Positions 17,904 through 26,678 of a DNA stretch of 64,000 bases are shown piece by piece. Position numbers and translations under genes: made by a program. This stretch comes from an uncultured Clostridia bacterium (GTDB lineage: Bacteria > Bacillota > Clostridia > Lachnospirales > CAG-274), in assembly GCA_944384195.1 (NCBI GenBank), contig CALWSK010000005.1, positions 62,001-126,000 on the forward strand, read 5' to 3'. A model generated the notes under the pieces. The model saw nothing but the letters and a program-made list of their open reading frames with translations, made no database searches and had not been told where the DNA came from. The number at the start of each line of letters is the position of its first letter. The stretch's first letter is position 1.

Positions 17904-20048
17904 TTATTCTAATACAAACTTAAAATCTATAGTACGCTCATACATATTAGTAGCGATAAGCTCTACTTTTACGCTCTGTCCTAGAGTATATATCTTTCCT
18001 GTTTTCTCTCCAAAATATTGCATATTTTTTTCATCATAGTAATAATAGTCATCTTCTATAGCTTTTACATTTACCATACCTTCTACAGTATTAGGAAGTT
18101 CTACATATATGCCCCAACTAGTAACCCCAGATATAACACCATCAAATATTTGTCCTATCTTATCTTGCATATACTCAACTTTCTTAACAAGGTTTGTTTC
18201 TCTTTCTGCCTCTTCTGCCACTCTTTCTCTATTAGAACATTTAAGACAAATATCTGGCATTTTTTTATTAAGATTTAATATTCTTTTTTGACTAAGTTTT
18301 CCGTCTATATCCTCTTTTATTATTCTATGAATTTGTAAATCTGGATAACGTCTTATAGGCGAAGTAAAATGACAATAATATTTTGCTCCAAGTCCAAAAT
18401 GACCCTCATTTTTAGGTGTATATCTCGCTTGCTTAAAGCTTCTTAAAATCACTCTATTTATTATCATTTCTTCCTTTGTGCCTCTAGCTTTTAATAATAT
18501 TTTTTGAAAAGCCTTAGGGTGAATATTACTTCCCTTTAGTCTATATCCAAATTTTGAAATAAATTCGGACATTTCTTCTACTCTCTCCAAATCTGGCTCT
18601 TGATGAGAGCGATATACAAAAGGAAATTCTAGCCAAAAATAATGTTCTGCTACTGTCTCATTTGCCACAAGCATAAATTCTTCTATTATACTAGTAGCAA
18701 TATTTCTTTCATATAGCTTTATATCCTTAGGTTTTCTGTCTTCTCCTAAAATAATCTTAGCTTCTTTAAAATCAAATTCTATAGCCCCTCTTTTTATACG
18801 TTTATTAAAAAGTATATCTCTAAGCTCTTGCATAGTAAAAAACATATTTAAAAACTCTTTATTATCTTCTATGAATTGGCTATTTTCATTAATTAATATA
18901 TCATTTACTATAGTATAGCTCATTCTCTTATCTACATTTATAATAGTTTTTTCTATTTTATGTGAACATACCTGACCATTGTTATCTATTTCCATAATAC
19001 AGCTAAGAGCTAACCTATCAACTCCCGCATTTAAAGAACAAATTCCATTAGATAATTTATGTGGTAACATAGGGATAACTCTATCTACAAGATATACGCT
19101 TGTCCCTCTTTTTATCGCCTCTCTATCTAGCGGCGTACCTTCTTTTACATAATGCGTTACATCTGCTATATGCACCCCTAAACTATAGTTGCCATTTTCT
19201 AGCTTTTCTATAGTTATGGCATCATCTAAATCTTTAGCATCTTCGCCATCTATAGTTACAGTTTGTATATTCCTTAAATCTAGCCTATCTTTTTTCTCTT
19301 CTTCTAATACTTCAAGAGGAATATCTTCTATTTGCTTATAAACTAAATCATCAAAATCAGTAGGAAGTTCAAACTGTTTTATTATAGATAATATATCTAC
19401 ACCTGGTTCGTTTATGTGCCCTAGTATCTCTGTTATCTTACCTTCCGGCTTTTTATCTTGCTCTGCCTGCTTTATTATTTCTACCACAACTTTATGCCCA
19501 GATACTGCACCCATAGTATATTTTTTAGGTATAAATATATCCTTATAAATTCTCTTTTCATCTGGAATAACAAAACCAAAATTTTTGCTCTGTTCAAATG
19601 TTCCTACTATAAATTTATAGCCACGTTCTAATACTTTTACTATAACGCCCTCTTGTCTTTTTCCTGAAGTATTAGGTTTTATCTCACATAATACCCTATC
19701 TTTATGGTTTGCTCCGTTTGTATCTTTCTCACTTATAAATATATCCTTTTTTTCCTCACTATCATTATCTACTACTACAAATCCAAATCCCCTAGAAGTG
19801 CTAAGATATGTCCCATATACTATATTTAAATCTTCTGGGAGCATAAGCTTTCCTCTTTTAGTAAGAACTACTTTTCCTTCTTTTATAAGATTTTCTACTA
19901 TGCTAAAAAACATATCTCTATCTTCTATAGGTACTTCCATAAATAACATTATATCATTTATCTTCATAGGCTTATATTCATCAGAGGATATAAAACCTAA
20001 TATCTTTTCTTTTTTTTCTTCTAAAATGTTAATGTCTACCTCTTCCAT
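17904..20048 (-). CDS. rnr: Ribonuclease R
   Basis: A 3'-5' exoribonuclease of the RNase II/RNB family that degrades structured RNA. Domain order: winged helix (1-65), cold-shock OB domains (about 65-210), RNB catalytic domain with the metal ligands in DGEDAKDLDDAI, and an S1 domain at the end. The open frame reaches 20144, but the ATG at 20048 has a GTGGAGGATAAT ribosome site and starts the conserved part (714 residues), so it is chosen. The upstream NYN gene ends in its own terminator (20113-20139), so rnr probably has its own promoter in 20049-20112. smpB, often next to rnr, is not in this window. Confidence 0.94.
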   Translation of the reverse strand: MEEVDINILEEKKEKILGFISSDEYKPMKINDIMLFMEVPIEDRDMFFSIVENLIKEGKVVLTKRGKLMLPEDLNIVYGTYLSTSRGFGFVVVDNDSEEKKDIFISEKDTNGANHKDRVLCEIKPNTSGKRQEGVIVKVLERGYKFIVGTFEQSKNFGFVIPDEKRIYKDIFIPKKYTMGAVSGHKVVVEIIKQAEQDKKPEGKITEILGHINEPGVDILSIIKQFELPTDFDDLVYKQIEDIPLEVLEEEKKDRLDLRNIQTVTIDGEDAKDLDDAITIEKLENGNYSLGVHIADVTHYVKEGTPLDREAIKRGTSVYLVDRVIPMLPHKLSNGICSLNAGVDRLALSCIMEIDNNGQVCSHKIEKTIINVDKRMSYTIVNDILINENSQFIEDNKEFLNMFFTMQELRDILFNKRIKRGAIEFDFKEAKIILGEDRKPKDIKLYERNIATSIIEEFMLVANETVAEHYFWLEFPFVYRSHQEPDLERVEEMSEFISKFGYRLKGSNIHPKAFQKILLKARGTKEEMIINRVILRSFKQARYTPKNEGHFGLGAKYYCHFTSPIRRYPDLQIHRIIKEDIDGKLSQKRILNLNKKMPDICLKCSNRERVAEEAERETNLVKKVEYMQDKIGQIFDGVISGVTSWGIYVELPNTVEGMVNVKAIEDDYYYYDEKNMQYFGEKTGKIYTLGQSVKVELIATNMYERTIDFKFVLE

Positions 20049-20112
20049 ATTATCCTCCACAATACTAAATACTTTATAATATTTTATCATATATATCAAA
20101 GTCATATACTTA

Positions 20113-20139
20113 TAAAAAATGTGCCAAATATATGGCACA
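20113..20139 (-). terminator. Intrinsic terminator after the NYN-domain gene
   Basis: On the minus strand, hairpin TGTGCCA / TATATT / TGGCACA is followed by T6. It separates the cysS-to-NYN gene run from rnr. Confidence 0.75.
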
Positions 20140-20162
20140 CTCAAAATAAACTATATAAGGGA

Positions 20163-20690
20163 CTAGCAATTTTTATCTTGTCTCATTTTTTCAAACCACT
20201 TTGCAGTTTCCGGGTCTAAATTGTCAAAAAGCATATTCTTTTTAATAGGTTTTATCTCCTCCATATACTTTCTAGTTTTCCTTGCAGTAAATCTAACATC
20301 TTCTCTAAGCTCTGTAGCAGATATTCTTATAGCTCCAGAACCCATTATTATAATTTGCTCTAATCTATCAGAAGTAGCTACTTTAACTATATAATCTTTT
20401 ACTAAATCTTTAGTTATTCTCTCTATATAGTTATCCGCCGTTTCTGCCTCTTTTGTGTATACTATGTAAGTTTTACCTATTTTTTCTACACTTCCTCTAT
20501 TTCCTTTTACTAGGTGGGCATCAAACACAATAATAAGCTCTATACCCTTAGCCCCTTGATAATTTGACAAGATAGAAATTAGCTTATCTCTAGCATCTTC
20601 TAAGCTCTGCTCTTCTAAAATTTTTTTAGTATCCGCCCAAGCATAGATTATATTATAGCCATCTACTAATAAATATTCCCTTTTTTTCAT
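20163..20690 (-). CDS. NYN-domain ribonuclease, YacP/Rae1 type
   Basis: A 175-residue PIN-like (NYN) protein. Acidic metal ligands sit in LLVDGYNII (D10), in VFDAH and in the ETADNYIE/ATSD region. This matches YacP, named Rae1 in Bacillus subtilis, a ribosome-associated endonuclease. The position after cysS-mrnC-rlmB is the same as in Bacillus and many Clostridia and strongly supports the call. The start follows a weak AGGATAGACT site 10 bases after the end of rlmB. An intrinsic terminator lies just downstream. Confidence 0.88.
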   Translation of the reverse strand: MKKREYLLVDGYNIIYAWADTKKILEEQSLEDARDKLISILSNYQGAKGIELIIVFDAHLVKGNRGSVEKIGKTYIVYTKEAETADNYIERITKDLVKDYIVKVATSDRLEQIIIMGSGAIRISATELREDVRFTARKTRKYMEEIKPIKKNMLFDNLDPETAKWFEKMRQDKNC

Positions 20691-20700
20691 AGTCTATCCT

Positions 20701-21534
20701 CTATAAAAACTTTCTTTGTCTTACAACCTCGTACATTAATACTCCGCTAGCAACAGAAGCATTTAAAGATTCTATGTTTCCATACATAGGTATTTTAACG
20801 CTATAATCACAGCTTTCTTTAACAAGGCGAGAAACTCCTGCTCCTTCATTTCCTATTACAAGACCTATAGGGCCTTTAAGGTCTGCTTTAAAACATTCTG
20901 TCCCCTTAAGGTCAGCACAAGCTATCCAAAGCCCATTTTTTTTAAGCTTTTCTATTTCTTTTGTTATATTATTTACTCTAGCTACTGGTACATATTCTAA
21001 CGCACCAGAAGAAGTCTTGCTTACTATAGCAGTAAGAGAAGCAGCTCTTCTTTTTGGAATGATAACTCCGTGAGCTCCTGCTATATCTGCCGTTCTTATT
21101 ATAGCTCCTAAGTTATGAGGGTCTGTTATCTCATCTAATATTATAACAAAAGGTTCTTCACCTCTTTTTTTAGCATTTTCTAATATATCTTCTACTTCAC
21201 AATATTCGTGAGCCGGACAAAGAGCTATAATACCTTGTGGATTGTTAGTCCTTTTCATCTGCTCCATTCTTATCTTATCTATCTCTTGAACTATTATCCC
21301 ACGTTCTAATGCCTTAGCTACTATTACTTTTAAAGTCCCTTCTATTTCTCCTTTTTTTACAAAAATTTTATCTATAGTTTTATTATGGTTTAAAGCTTCT
21401 AATACGCTATTTCTACCCTCAAGTTGAAAACCATCTTCTTCAAAATCATCAAAACGTCTTGGTTTTTGCATAGGTTTTGTTTGCTTTTTCTTATTACTTG
21501 TTTTTTTATTTTTTTTATTTTTAGTATTTTTCAT
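20701..21534 (-). CDS. rlmB: 23S rRNA (guanosine-2'-O-)-methyltransferase RlmB-type
   Basis: A SPOUT (TrmH) family methyltransferase that modifies a 23S rRNA guanosine with SAM. A Lys/Asn-rich leader of about 30 residues precedes the substrate-binding domain (LEGRNSVLEAL). The knot motifs follow: LDEITDPHNLGAIIRTADIAG, GLVIGNEGAGVS and IPMYGNIESLNASVASGVL. The frame is open to 21570, but the ATG at 21534 has a TTAGGAGGAATAAT site, while the upstream ATG lies within mrnC without one, so 21534 is used (277 residues). It belongs to the cysS-mrnC-rlmB-NYN cluster. Confidence 0.93.
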   Translation of the reverse strand: MKNTKNKKNKKTSNKKKQTKPMQKPRRFDDFEEDGFQLEGRNSVLEALNHNKTIDKIFVKKGEIEGTLKVIVAKALERGIIVQEIDKIRMEQMKRTNNPQGIIALCPAHEYCEVEDILENAKKRGEEPFVIILDEITDPHNLGAIIRTADIAGAHGVIIPKRRAASLTAIVSKTSSGALEYVPVARVNNITKEIEKLKKNGLWIACADLKGTECFKADLKGPIGLVIGNEGAGVSRLVKESCDYSVKIPMYGNIESLNASVASGVLMYEVVRQRKFL

Positions 21535-21545
21535 TATTATTCCTC

Positions 21546-21944
21546 CTAATTGTCTATTATCTCTAGGCAAAGTTTAAATAGCTCTTGTATTCTTTTGTTT
21601 TCGCCCTTTAAATATAAATATCCAAAAAGAGCCTCAAGCCCTGTAGCATTTTTATAATCTGCAAGGCTAGAGTTTTTAGCTTTAGTATTAGAGTTTGCAT
21701 TTCTGCCTCTTTTTAATACTGCTCTTTCTTCTTCACTAACTATATCAAATATAGCCTTATACATTATAGATTGGCTAGTTGCATTAACTAGCCTTTTGGA
21801 CATACTATGCAATTTATTAACCTGTGTATCCCCCTTACTTAATAAATAAGTTCTTACACAAAGGTCAAAAATACAATCTCCCATATATGCAAGAGAAAGC
21901 GGAGAATACTCTCTTATATCTATATTTTTTAAATTTTGCTCCAT
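21546..21944 (-). CDS. mrnC: Mini-ribonuclease III
   Basis: A 132-residue RNase III catalytic domain without a double-stranded RNA-binding domain. It matures 23S rRNA ends in Firmicutes. The signature is SPLSLAYMGDCIFDLCVR with the catalytic Asp, and a second acidic patch lies near LEALFGYLYL. Its start overlaps the end of cysS by 16 bases, which implies translational coupling. Confidence 0.93.
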   Translation of the reverse strand: MEQNLKNIDIREYSPLSLAYMGDCIFDLCVRTYLLSKGDTQVNKLHSMSKRLVNATSQSIMYKAIFDIVSEEERAVLKRGRNANSNTKAKNSSLADYKNATGLEALFGYLYLKGENKRIQELFKLCLEIIDN

Positions 21945-23323
21945 ATTACACCTGCCGAAGTATCTTGCAATAATATCCCTTTTTCTTTTAAACTATCTCT
22001 TATCTCATCTGCTAATTTATAATCTTTGTTTTTCTTAGCTTCTTGCCTTTTATTTATTAATTCTTGTATTTCCCCCTTATCTATAGAGCTTTCTTCATAT
22101 TCATATAAAATACCTAAAATATTGCAAAGCTCTAAAAGCTCTGATAATGCTTTTTCTAAATAAGATTTAGAAGATTTTTCACTAACTTTGCTATTTATAA
22201 GCCTTACTATTTCAAATATAGAAGTTATAGCATTTGCTGTATTAAAATCATTATCCATCTCTTCTATAAAATCTTTTTTATGTTTTTCTATTTCATCAAA
22301 AAGGCTATTATCATCTTCACCTTGTTCTTTAGCATTAGCTATAAGATGATTTAAATTTTTATGGCAATTTTTTATTCTATCTAAACTTTTTTTGCTAGAT
22401 TCTAAAGTTTCCTTGCTAAAATTTATAGGTGCTCTATAATGGCCACAAAGTATAAAAAATCTTATAACATCATAAGGAATGCTCTTTGATATATCCCTAA
22501 CAGTAAAGAAATTCCCCTTAGATTTACTCATCTTTTCGTTATCTACATTTATAAAGCCATTATGTAGCCAATATTTAGCAAATTGTTTTTCGTTACAACA
22601 TTCACTTTGAGCTACCTCGTTTTCGTGGTGAGGAAATACTAAATCTTCTCCCCCTGCGTGTATATCTATTTCTTCTCCTAAATATTTTTTAGCCATAACA
22701 GAACATTCTATATGCCACCCTGGGCGTCCTTCTCCCCAAGGAGATTCCCAAGCTGGTTCGCCCTCCTTTTTAGGTTTCCAAAGAACAAAGTCTGTTTCAT
22801 TTTTCTTAGCCTCATCTAGCTTAATTCTAGAACCTATCTCAAGTTCTTCTAGCTTTTTACCAGAAAGCTTACCATATTCTGAAAAGCTTTTAGTATCAAA
22901 AAATACATTACCATTTTTTTCATATGCGTGCCCTTTTTCTATAAGAGTTTGTATCATTTCTATTATTTCTTTTATTTCATTAGTAACTCTAGGAGCATAG
23001 CTTGGCTGTTTTACATTTAATGCTTTAGCATCTTTTAGAGCTTCTTCTATATATCTATTAGATATAACTTCCATAGAAACGCCTTCTTCATTTGCTCTTT
23101 TTATTATTTTGTCATCAACATCAGTAAAGTTTTGTACATAAGTTACTTCATATCCTTTATATTCTAAGTATCTTCTTATAGTATCAAAAACAACATAAGG
23201 TCTTGCATTTCCTATGTGTATATAATCATAAACAGTAGGTCCACAAACATACATTTTAACCTTATTTTCATCAAGTGGTATAAATTCTTCTTTTTTTCTA
23301 GTAAGCGTGTTATATAGTTTCAT
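21929..23323 (-). CDS. cysS: Cysteinyl-tRNA synthetase
   Basis: A class I aminoacyl-tRNA synthetase charging tRNA-Cys. Landmarks are YIHIGNARP (HIGH motif), the zinc ligands CGPTVYDY and ECSVMAKK with HHENEVAQSE, and KMSKSKGN. The frame is open to an ATG at 23356, but that ATG has no ribosome site. Homologues start at MKLYNTLTRKKE, which is the ATG at 23323 (464 residues). A good AGGAG (23351-23347) lies 23 bases before that ATG, and a small hairpin fills the gap and would bring it to a normal distance. No T-box leader is visible; the gene follows ispF by a few bases. Confidence 0.95.
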   Translation of the reverse strand: MKLYNTLTRKKEEFIPLDENKVKMYVCGPTVYDYIHIGNARPYVVFDTIRRYLEYKGYEVTYVQNFTDVDDKIIKRANEEGVSMEVISNRYIEEALKDAKALNVKQPSYAPRVTNEIKEIIEMIQTLIEKGHAYEKNGNVFFDTKSFSEYGKLSGKKLEELEIGSRIKLDEAKKNETDFVLWKPKKEGEPAWESPWGEGRPGWHIECSVMAKKYLGEEIDIHAGGEDLVFPHHENEVAQSECCNEKQFAKYWLHNGFINVDNEKMSKSKGNFFTVRDISKSIPYDVIRFFILCGHYRAPINFSKETLESSKKSLDRIKNCHKNLNHLIANAKEQGEDDNSLFDEIEKHKKDFIEEMDNDFNTANAITSIFEIVRLINSKVSEKSSKSYLEKALSELLELCNILGILYEYEESSIDKGEIQELINKRQEAKKNKDYKLADEIRDSLKEKGILLQDTSAGVIWSKI

Positions 23324-23351
23324 ATTTATATTGCCAGTTTTGGCATCTCCT
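23324..23351 (-). promoter_or_regulatory. cysS: Hairpin-spaced ribosome binding site of cysS
   Basis: On the minus strand the order is AGGAG (23351-23347), a 5-bp hairpin TGCCA-AAAC-TGGCA (23345-23332), then ATATAAAT and the ATG at 23323. Folding removes 14 bases and leaves an effective spacing of 9. Inferred from sequence only. Confidence 0.45.
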
Positions 23352-23360
23352 TTCATATAT

Positions 23361-23843
23361 TTATTTTATCTTTTCTAAAAGACAAACAGACATAGAGCTA
23401 ATACCTTCTTTAGCACCTGTAAACCCTAAGCCTTCTTCTGTTGTTGCTTTTATATTTATCCTATCTAAATCAATCTTAAGACACATAGCTATATTTTCTT
23501 CCATCTTTTCTATATATGGAGAAAGCTTAGGAGCTTGTGCCACAACAGTAGCATCTATATTTATTATCCTATATCCATCTTCTTCTAATAGCTCATATAC
23601 CTTTTTTAAAAGCTCAAGACTACATATATTTTTATATTTATTATCTGTATCTGGAAAGAGCTTTCCTATATCTCCTTTTTTAGTAGCCCCTAATAAACTA
23701 TCCATTATAGAATGAACCAAAACATCGGCATCAGAATGCCCCAAAAGCCCCTTTTCATATGGTATATATACACCACCTAAAATAAGCTCTCTGCCTTCTA
23801 CAAGCCTATGCACATCATATCCATTGCCTATTCTAATGTTCAT
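23361..23843 (-). CDS. ispF: 2-C-methyl-D-erythritol 2,4-cyclodiphosphate synthase
   Basis: A 160-residue enzyme of the MEP isoprenoid pathway forming the cyclic diphosphate, active as a zinc-dependent trimer. The opening [12 protein letters not shown] carries the metal-binding Asp and His, and [21 protein letters not shown] and FPDTDNKYK are family signatures. The C-terminal [13 protein letters not shown] is also typical. Its stop lies just before cysS. IspD, sometimes fused or adjacent, is not here. Confidence 0.96.
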   Translation of the reverse strand: MNIRIGNGYDVHRLVEGRELILGGVYIPYEKGLLGHSDADVLVHSIMDSLLGATKKGDIGKLFPDTDNKYKNICSLELLKKVYELLEEDGYRIINIDATVVAQAPKLSPYIEKMEENIAMCLKIDLDRINIKATTEEGLGFTGAKEGISSMSVCLLEKIK

Positions 23844-23911
23844 AAATCCACCCCATCTTTATATAGTTTATATAGATTATACATTAATTTATCTTAGTTT
23901 TCAACATATTA

Positions 23912-25933
23912 TTAAAAAGCTAAATTTATAAACACACATAAACAAAATCCTATAAAAGTAGGTAAGGCTATAGAAATAAATGTCCATTTTAGGCTATTTG
24001 TTTCTTTTTTGATAGTAAGGCTTGTTGTAGAGCAAGGCCAATGAAATACGCAAAATATAAGAGTGCATATAGCAGTTTTTAAAGTCCAACCATTTTGTAT
24101 AAATAATGCTTTAAGCTCATTTAGATTATCTATTTCTATAAGTGTATTAGTCCCAAGATATGTCATTATGATTATAGGTAATACTATCTCATTAGCCGGA
24201 GAACCTAAAATAAAAGCAAGTAAAATAACTCCGTCTAATCCCATAAATTCTCCTAAAGGGTTTAGTATATATACAAAATGATTAAGTATACTAACGCCAT
24301 TTATACTTATATTTGCCATAGTCCATATAACTATACCCGCCGGTATAGAAACTAAAATAGCTCTTCCTAATATATAAATAGTTTTATCAAAAATACTTCT
24401 AATAATAGTTTTTCTTATTTCTGGTTTTCTATATGGTGGCAATTCTAATATAAAATTTGATTTTTCTTCTTTTCCTATAAATTTTGAAAAAATAAAACAT
24501 ACTAAAAATGTCATAAATATTCCAAAACCTATTATAAAAGCTAATATACCCGCAGATAAAATCCCACCTAATAAAGCCGGTAAACTAGCTATAAAAAACA
24601 TTGATATTATAGCTATAAGAGTAGGAAATCTACCATTACACGGCATAAAATTATTAGTTATTATAGCTAGTAGTCTTTCTTTATCAGAACCTATTATCTT
24701 ACTCCCACTTATAGCACAAGCATTACAACCAAACCCCATACACATAGTAAGAGCCTGTTTTCCACAACTATTACATTTTTTAAAAATCCTATCCATATTA
24801 AAAGCAAGGCGTGGCAAATACCCTAAATCTTCTAATATACTAAAAAGTGGGAAAAATATAGCCATAGGAGGAAGCATAACAGCTATAACCCAAGTAACAA
24901 CTTTATAAACTCCATCTATAGACAAAGATACAATACTTTCTTTTACGCCAAAATCTAATAGCATATCTCTTAATATATTTTCCAAATATAAAAATGTATT
25001 AGATAATATTTGTGATGGATAATTTGCAAAAACTATAGTTATCCAAAAGACTAAAAATAATAACATTATCATTATTGGTATACCATATTTTTTGCTAGTT
25101 ATTATTTTATCTATCTTTAGAGTTTTTTTATAATTTTTTTCTTCTCTATTTTTTACTACAAGACTAGCCATATCTTTACAAACCTTTGCCCTAGTTTTTA
25201 TAATTTCTTCTTCTAAATTTTCATTTTCTATAATATCTCTTATTTTTATATTTTTTAATAAATTATAGCCTATATATTCTTCTATATCTCTTATAAATTT
25301 TGTATCATTTTCTAAAAGCTTAATAGCTAGCCATCTTTTATCTAAATTTTTAATATCTATATCGCCTATAAGTTCTCCTATATTAGAAATTTTACTCTCT
25401 ATATGTTTATCATAAGTTAATCTATATTTCCTATCTTTTATCTCTTCTAAACACATATTTTCTTTTAAATTATCTAAATTATATTTCTTTCTAGCACTAA
25501 CTAGCAACACCGGAATATTTAATATTTTTTCTAATCTATCTTTATCTATATATAAACCATTTTTTTCTGCTTCATCTATAAGATTTATACATAAAATCAC
25601 ATCTTTTCTACATTCTAAGACTTGAAAAAATAAATTTAAATTTCTCTCAAGAGCCATAGCATCACAAACAACCACTATTTTATCTGCCTCTTTAAAACAA
25701 ATAAAATCTCTTGCCACTATCTCATCTTCCGATTGCCCATAAAGAGAATAAGTCCCCGGAATATCAAATATTTCTATAATACTATCCTTATGTTTTATAC
25801 CACCTTTTGCTATTTTAGTAGTCTTACCTATCCAGTTGCCTGTATGTTGTTTCATACCAGTAAGGGCATTAAATAAACTGCTCTTTCCCACATTAGGATT
25901 GCCCGCAAGAATTATACTTTTATTCTTTGTCAT
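23912..25933 (-). CDS. feoB: Ferrous iron transport protein B
   Basis: A 673-residue membrane transporter for Fe(II). The N-terminal GTPase domain has GNPNVGKS (G1), a switch region with GNWIGKT, DIPGTYSLYG (G3) and NLIDEA (G4, Asn in place of the common Asn-Met). A helical linker and eleven or so membrane segments with paired gate domains follow. CMGFGCNACAISGS is the conserved Cys-containing gate. It lies 3 bases after feoA and shares its promoter. Some FeoB-like proteins move manganese, and the facing regulator is of MntR type, so the metal is not fully certain. Confidence 0.93.
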   Translation of the reverse strand: MTKNKSIILAGNPNVGKSSLFNALTGMKQHTGNWIGKTTKIAKGGIKHKDSIIEIFDIPGTYSLYGQSEDEIVARDFICFKEADKIVVVCDAMALERNLNLFFQVLECRKDVILCINLIDEAEKNGLYIDKDRLEKILNIPVLLVSARKKYNLDNLKENMCLEEIKDRKYRLTYDKHIESKISNIGELIGDIDIKNLDKRWLAIKLLENDTKFIRDIEEYIGYNLLKNIKIRDIIENENLEEEIIKTRAKVCKDMASLVVKNREEKNYKKTLKIDKIITSKKYGIPIMIMLLFLVFWITIVFANYPSQILSNTFLYLENILRDMLLDFGVKESIVSLSIDGVYKVVTWVIAVMLPPMAIFFPLFSILEDLGYLPRLAFNMDRIFKKCNSCGKQALTMCMGFGCNACAISGSKIIGSDKERLLAIITNNFMPCNGRFPTLIAIISMFFIASLPALLGGILSAGILAFIIGFGIFMTFLVCFIFSKFIGKEEKSNFILELPPYRKPEIRKTIIRSIFDKTIYILGRAILVSIPAGIVIWTMANISINGVSILNHFVYILNPLGEFMGLDGVILLAFILGSPANEIVLPIIIMTYLGTNTLIEIDNLNELKALFIQNGWTLKTAICTLIFCVFHWPCSTTSLTIKKETNSLKWTFISIALPTFIGFCLCVFINLAF

Positions 25934-25936
25934 AGC

Positions 25937-26170
25937 CTATATCCTTTCAACTAAAATATTTTTTGTTATTTCTTTTCTAAGAGCAATTGTGGTATCTTTA
26001 ATTCTATATGCTCTTGGTTCTTTAAAGGGGCCTTCTAAAACACATTTTACAAGACTTTTTTCTAAAAATCCAAGCTCGGCAAGTCTTCTTTTTATTTCCT
26101 TTTCTAAAAATATATCTATTATATAACAGTTCTCTCCTACATTTATCATATCTAAAGTAGCTTTATTCAT
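25937..26170 (-). CDS. feoA: Ferrous iron transport protein A
   Basis: A 77-residue SH3-like protein that assists FeoB. It shows the family pattern of a Leu-rich start, RRLAELGFLEKSLVKCVLEGPF and a closing strand IALRKEITKNILV. The ribosome site TAAGGGGGATATATT precedes the ATG. It is the first gene of the feoAB operon, divergent from the MntR/DtxR-type gene across an operator-like palindrome. Confidence 0.92.
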   Translation of the reverse strand: MNKATLDMINVGENCYIIDIFLEKEIKRRLAELGFLEKSLVKCVLEGPFKEPRAYRIKDTTIALRKEITKNILVERI

Positions 26171-26195
26171 AATATATCCCCCTTATAATATATTT

Positions 26196-26209
26196 AGTTT
26201 AAGGAAACT
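26196..26209. promoter_or_regulatory. MntR/DtxR-type operator between feoA and the regulator gene
   Basis: The palindrome AGTTT-AAGG-AAACT lies between the divergent genes, downstream of a TATAAT-like stretch for feoA. Its half TTAAGGAAACT matches the Bacillus MntR operator as I remember it. This is the expected position for metal-dependent repression of feoAB. Confidence 0.55.
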
Positions 26210-26261
26210 TTTTATATATTATATTAATATAAATAAAATGTGTTACAAAAAAGGGGAATTT

Positions 26262-26678
26262 ATGGAAATTAAAGGATTTAAAACACAAAAAGGATATGAC
26301 TTAGAACGAAAAGAAAAAATAACTTTTGCAATGGAAGATTATATAGAAATGATATATAGACTAGAAGAAGAAACAACCAAAATAACTACTCTAGCAAATC
26401 TTTTAAATATAAAACCATCTTCTGTTAGCAAAATGATAGATAAGCTAAAAGATTTAAATCTTGTAGATAAAGAAAAATATGGTTCTATCTCTTTAACACA
26501 AGAAGGTAAAATATTAGGAAGTTATTTACTAAATAGACATAATATTTTATGTAGATTTTTCAAGAAAATAAACGGATATGAAAACCTATATTTAGTAGAA
26601 CAAATAGAACATTTTTTTGATAAAAAAACTATTAAAAATATAGAAAAATTTTTAGATAAGGAGAATATAAATGATTAA
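26262..26678 (+). CDS. MntR/DtxR-family metal-dependent repressor
   Basis: A 138-residue regulator with an N-terminal winged helix (ITTLANLLNIKPSSVSKMIDKLKDLNLV) and a dimerisation domain, without the SH3-like third domain, as in MntR. The Mn site residues of Bacillus MntR have counterparts: D26 and E29 (in MEDYIEMIY), H93 (in NRHNIL), and E113, E116 and H117 (in VEQIEH). An upstream in-frame ATG at 26238 lacks a ribosome site, and AAAGGGGAATTT precedes the chosen ATG. It is divergent from feoAB and presumably represses it when Mn or Fe is plentiful. The deacetylase gene overlaps its 3' end by 8 bases. Confidence 0.88.
   Translation: MEIKGFKTQKGYDLERKEKITFAMEDYIEMIYRLEEETTKITTLANLLNIKPSSVSKMIDKLKDLNLVDKEKYGSISLTQEGKILGSYLLNRHNILCRFFKKINGYENLYLVEQIEHFFDKKTIKNIEKFLDKENIND

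Noticed and set aside
21951-23843. T-box riboswitch ahead of cysS.
   Set aside because: cysS follows ispF by a few bases, and no T-box sequence or specifier stem is present.
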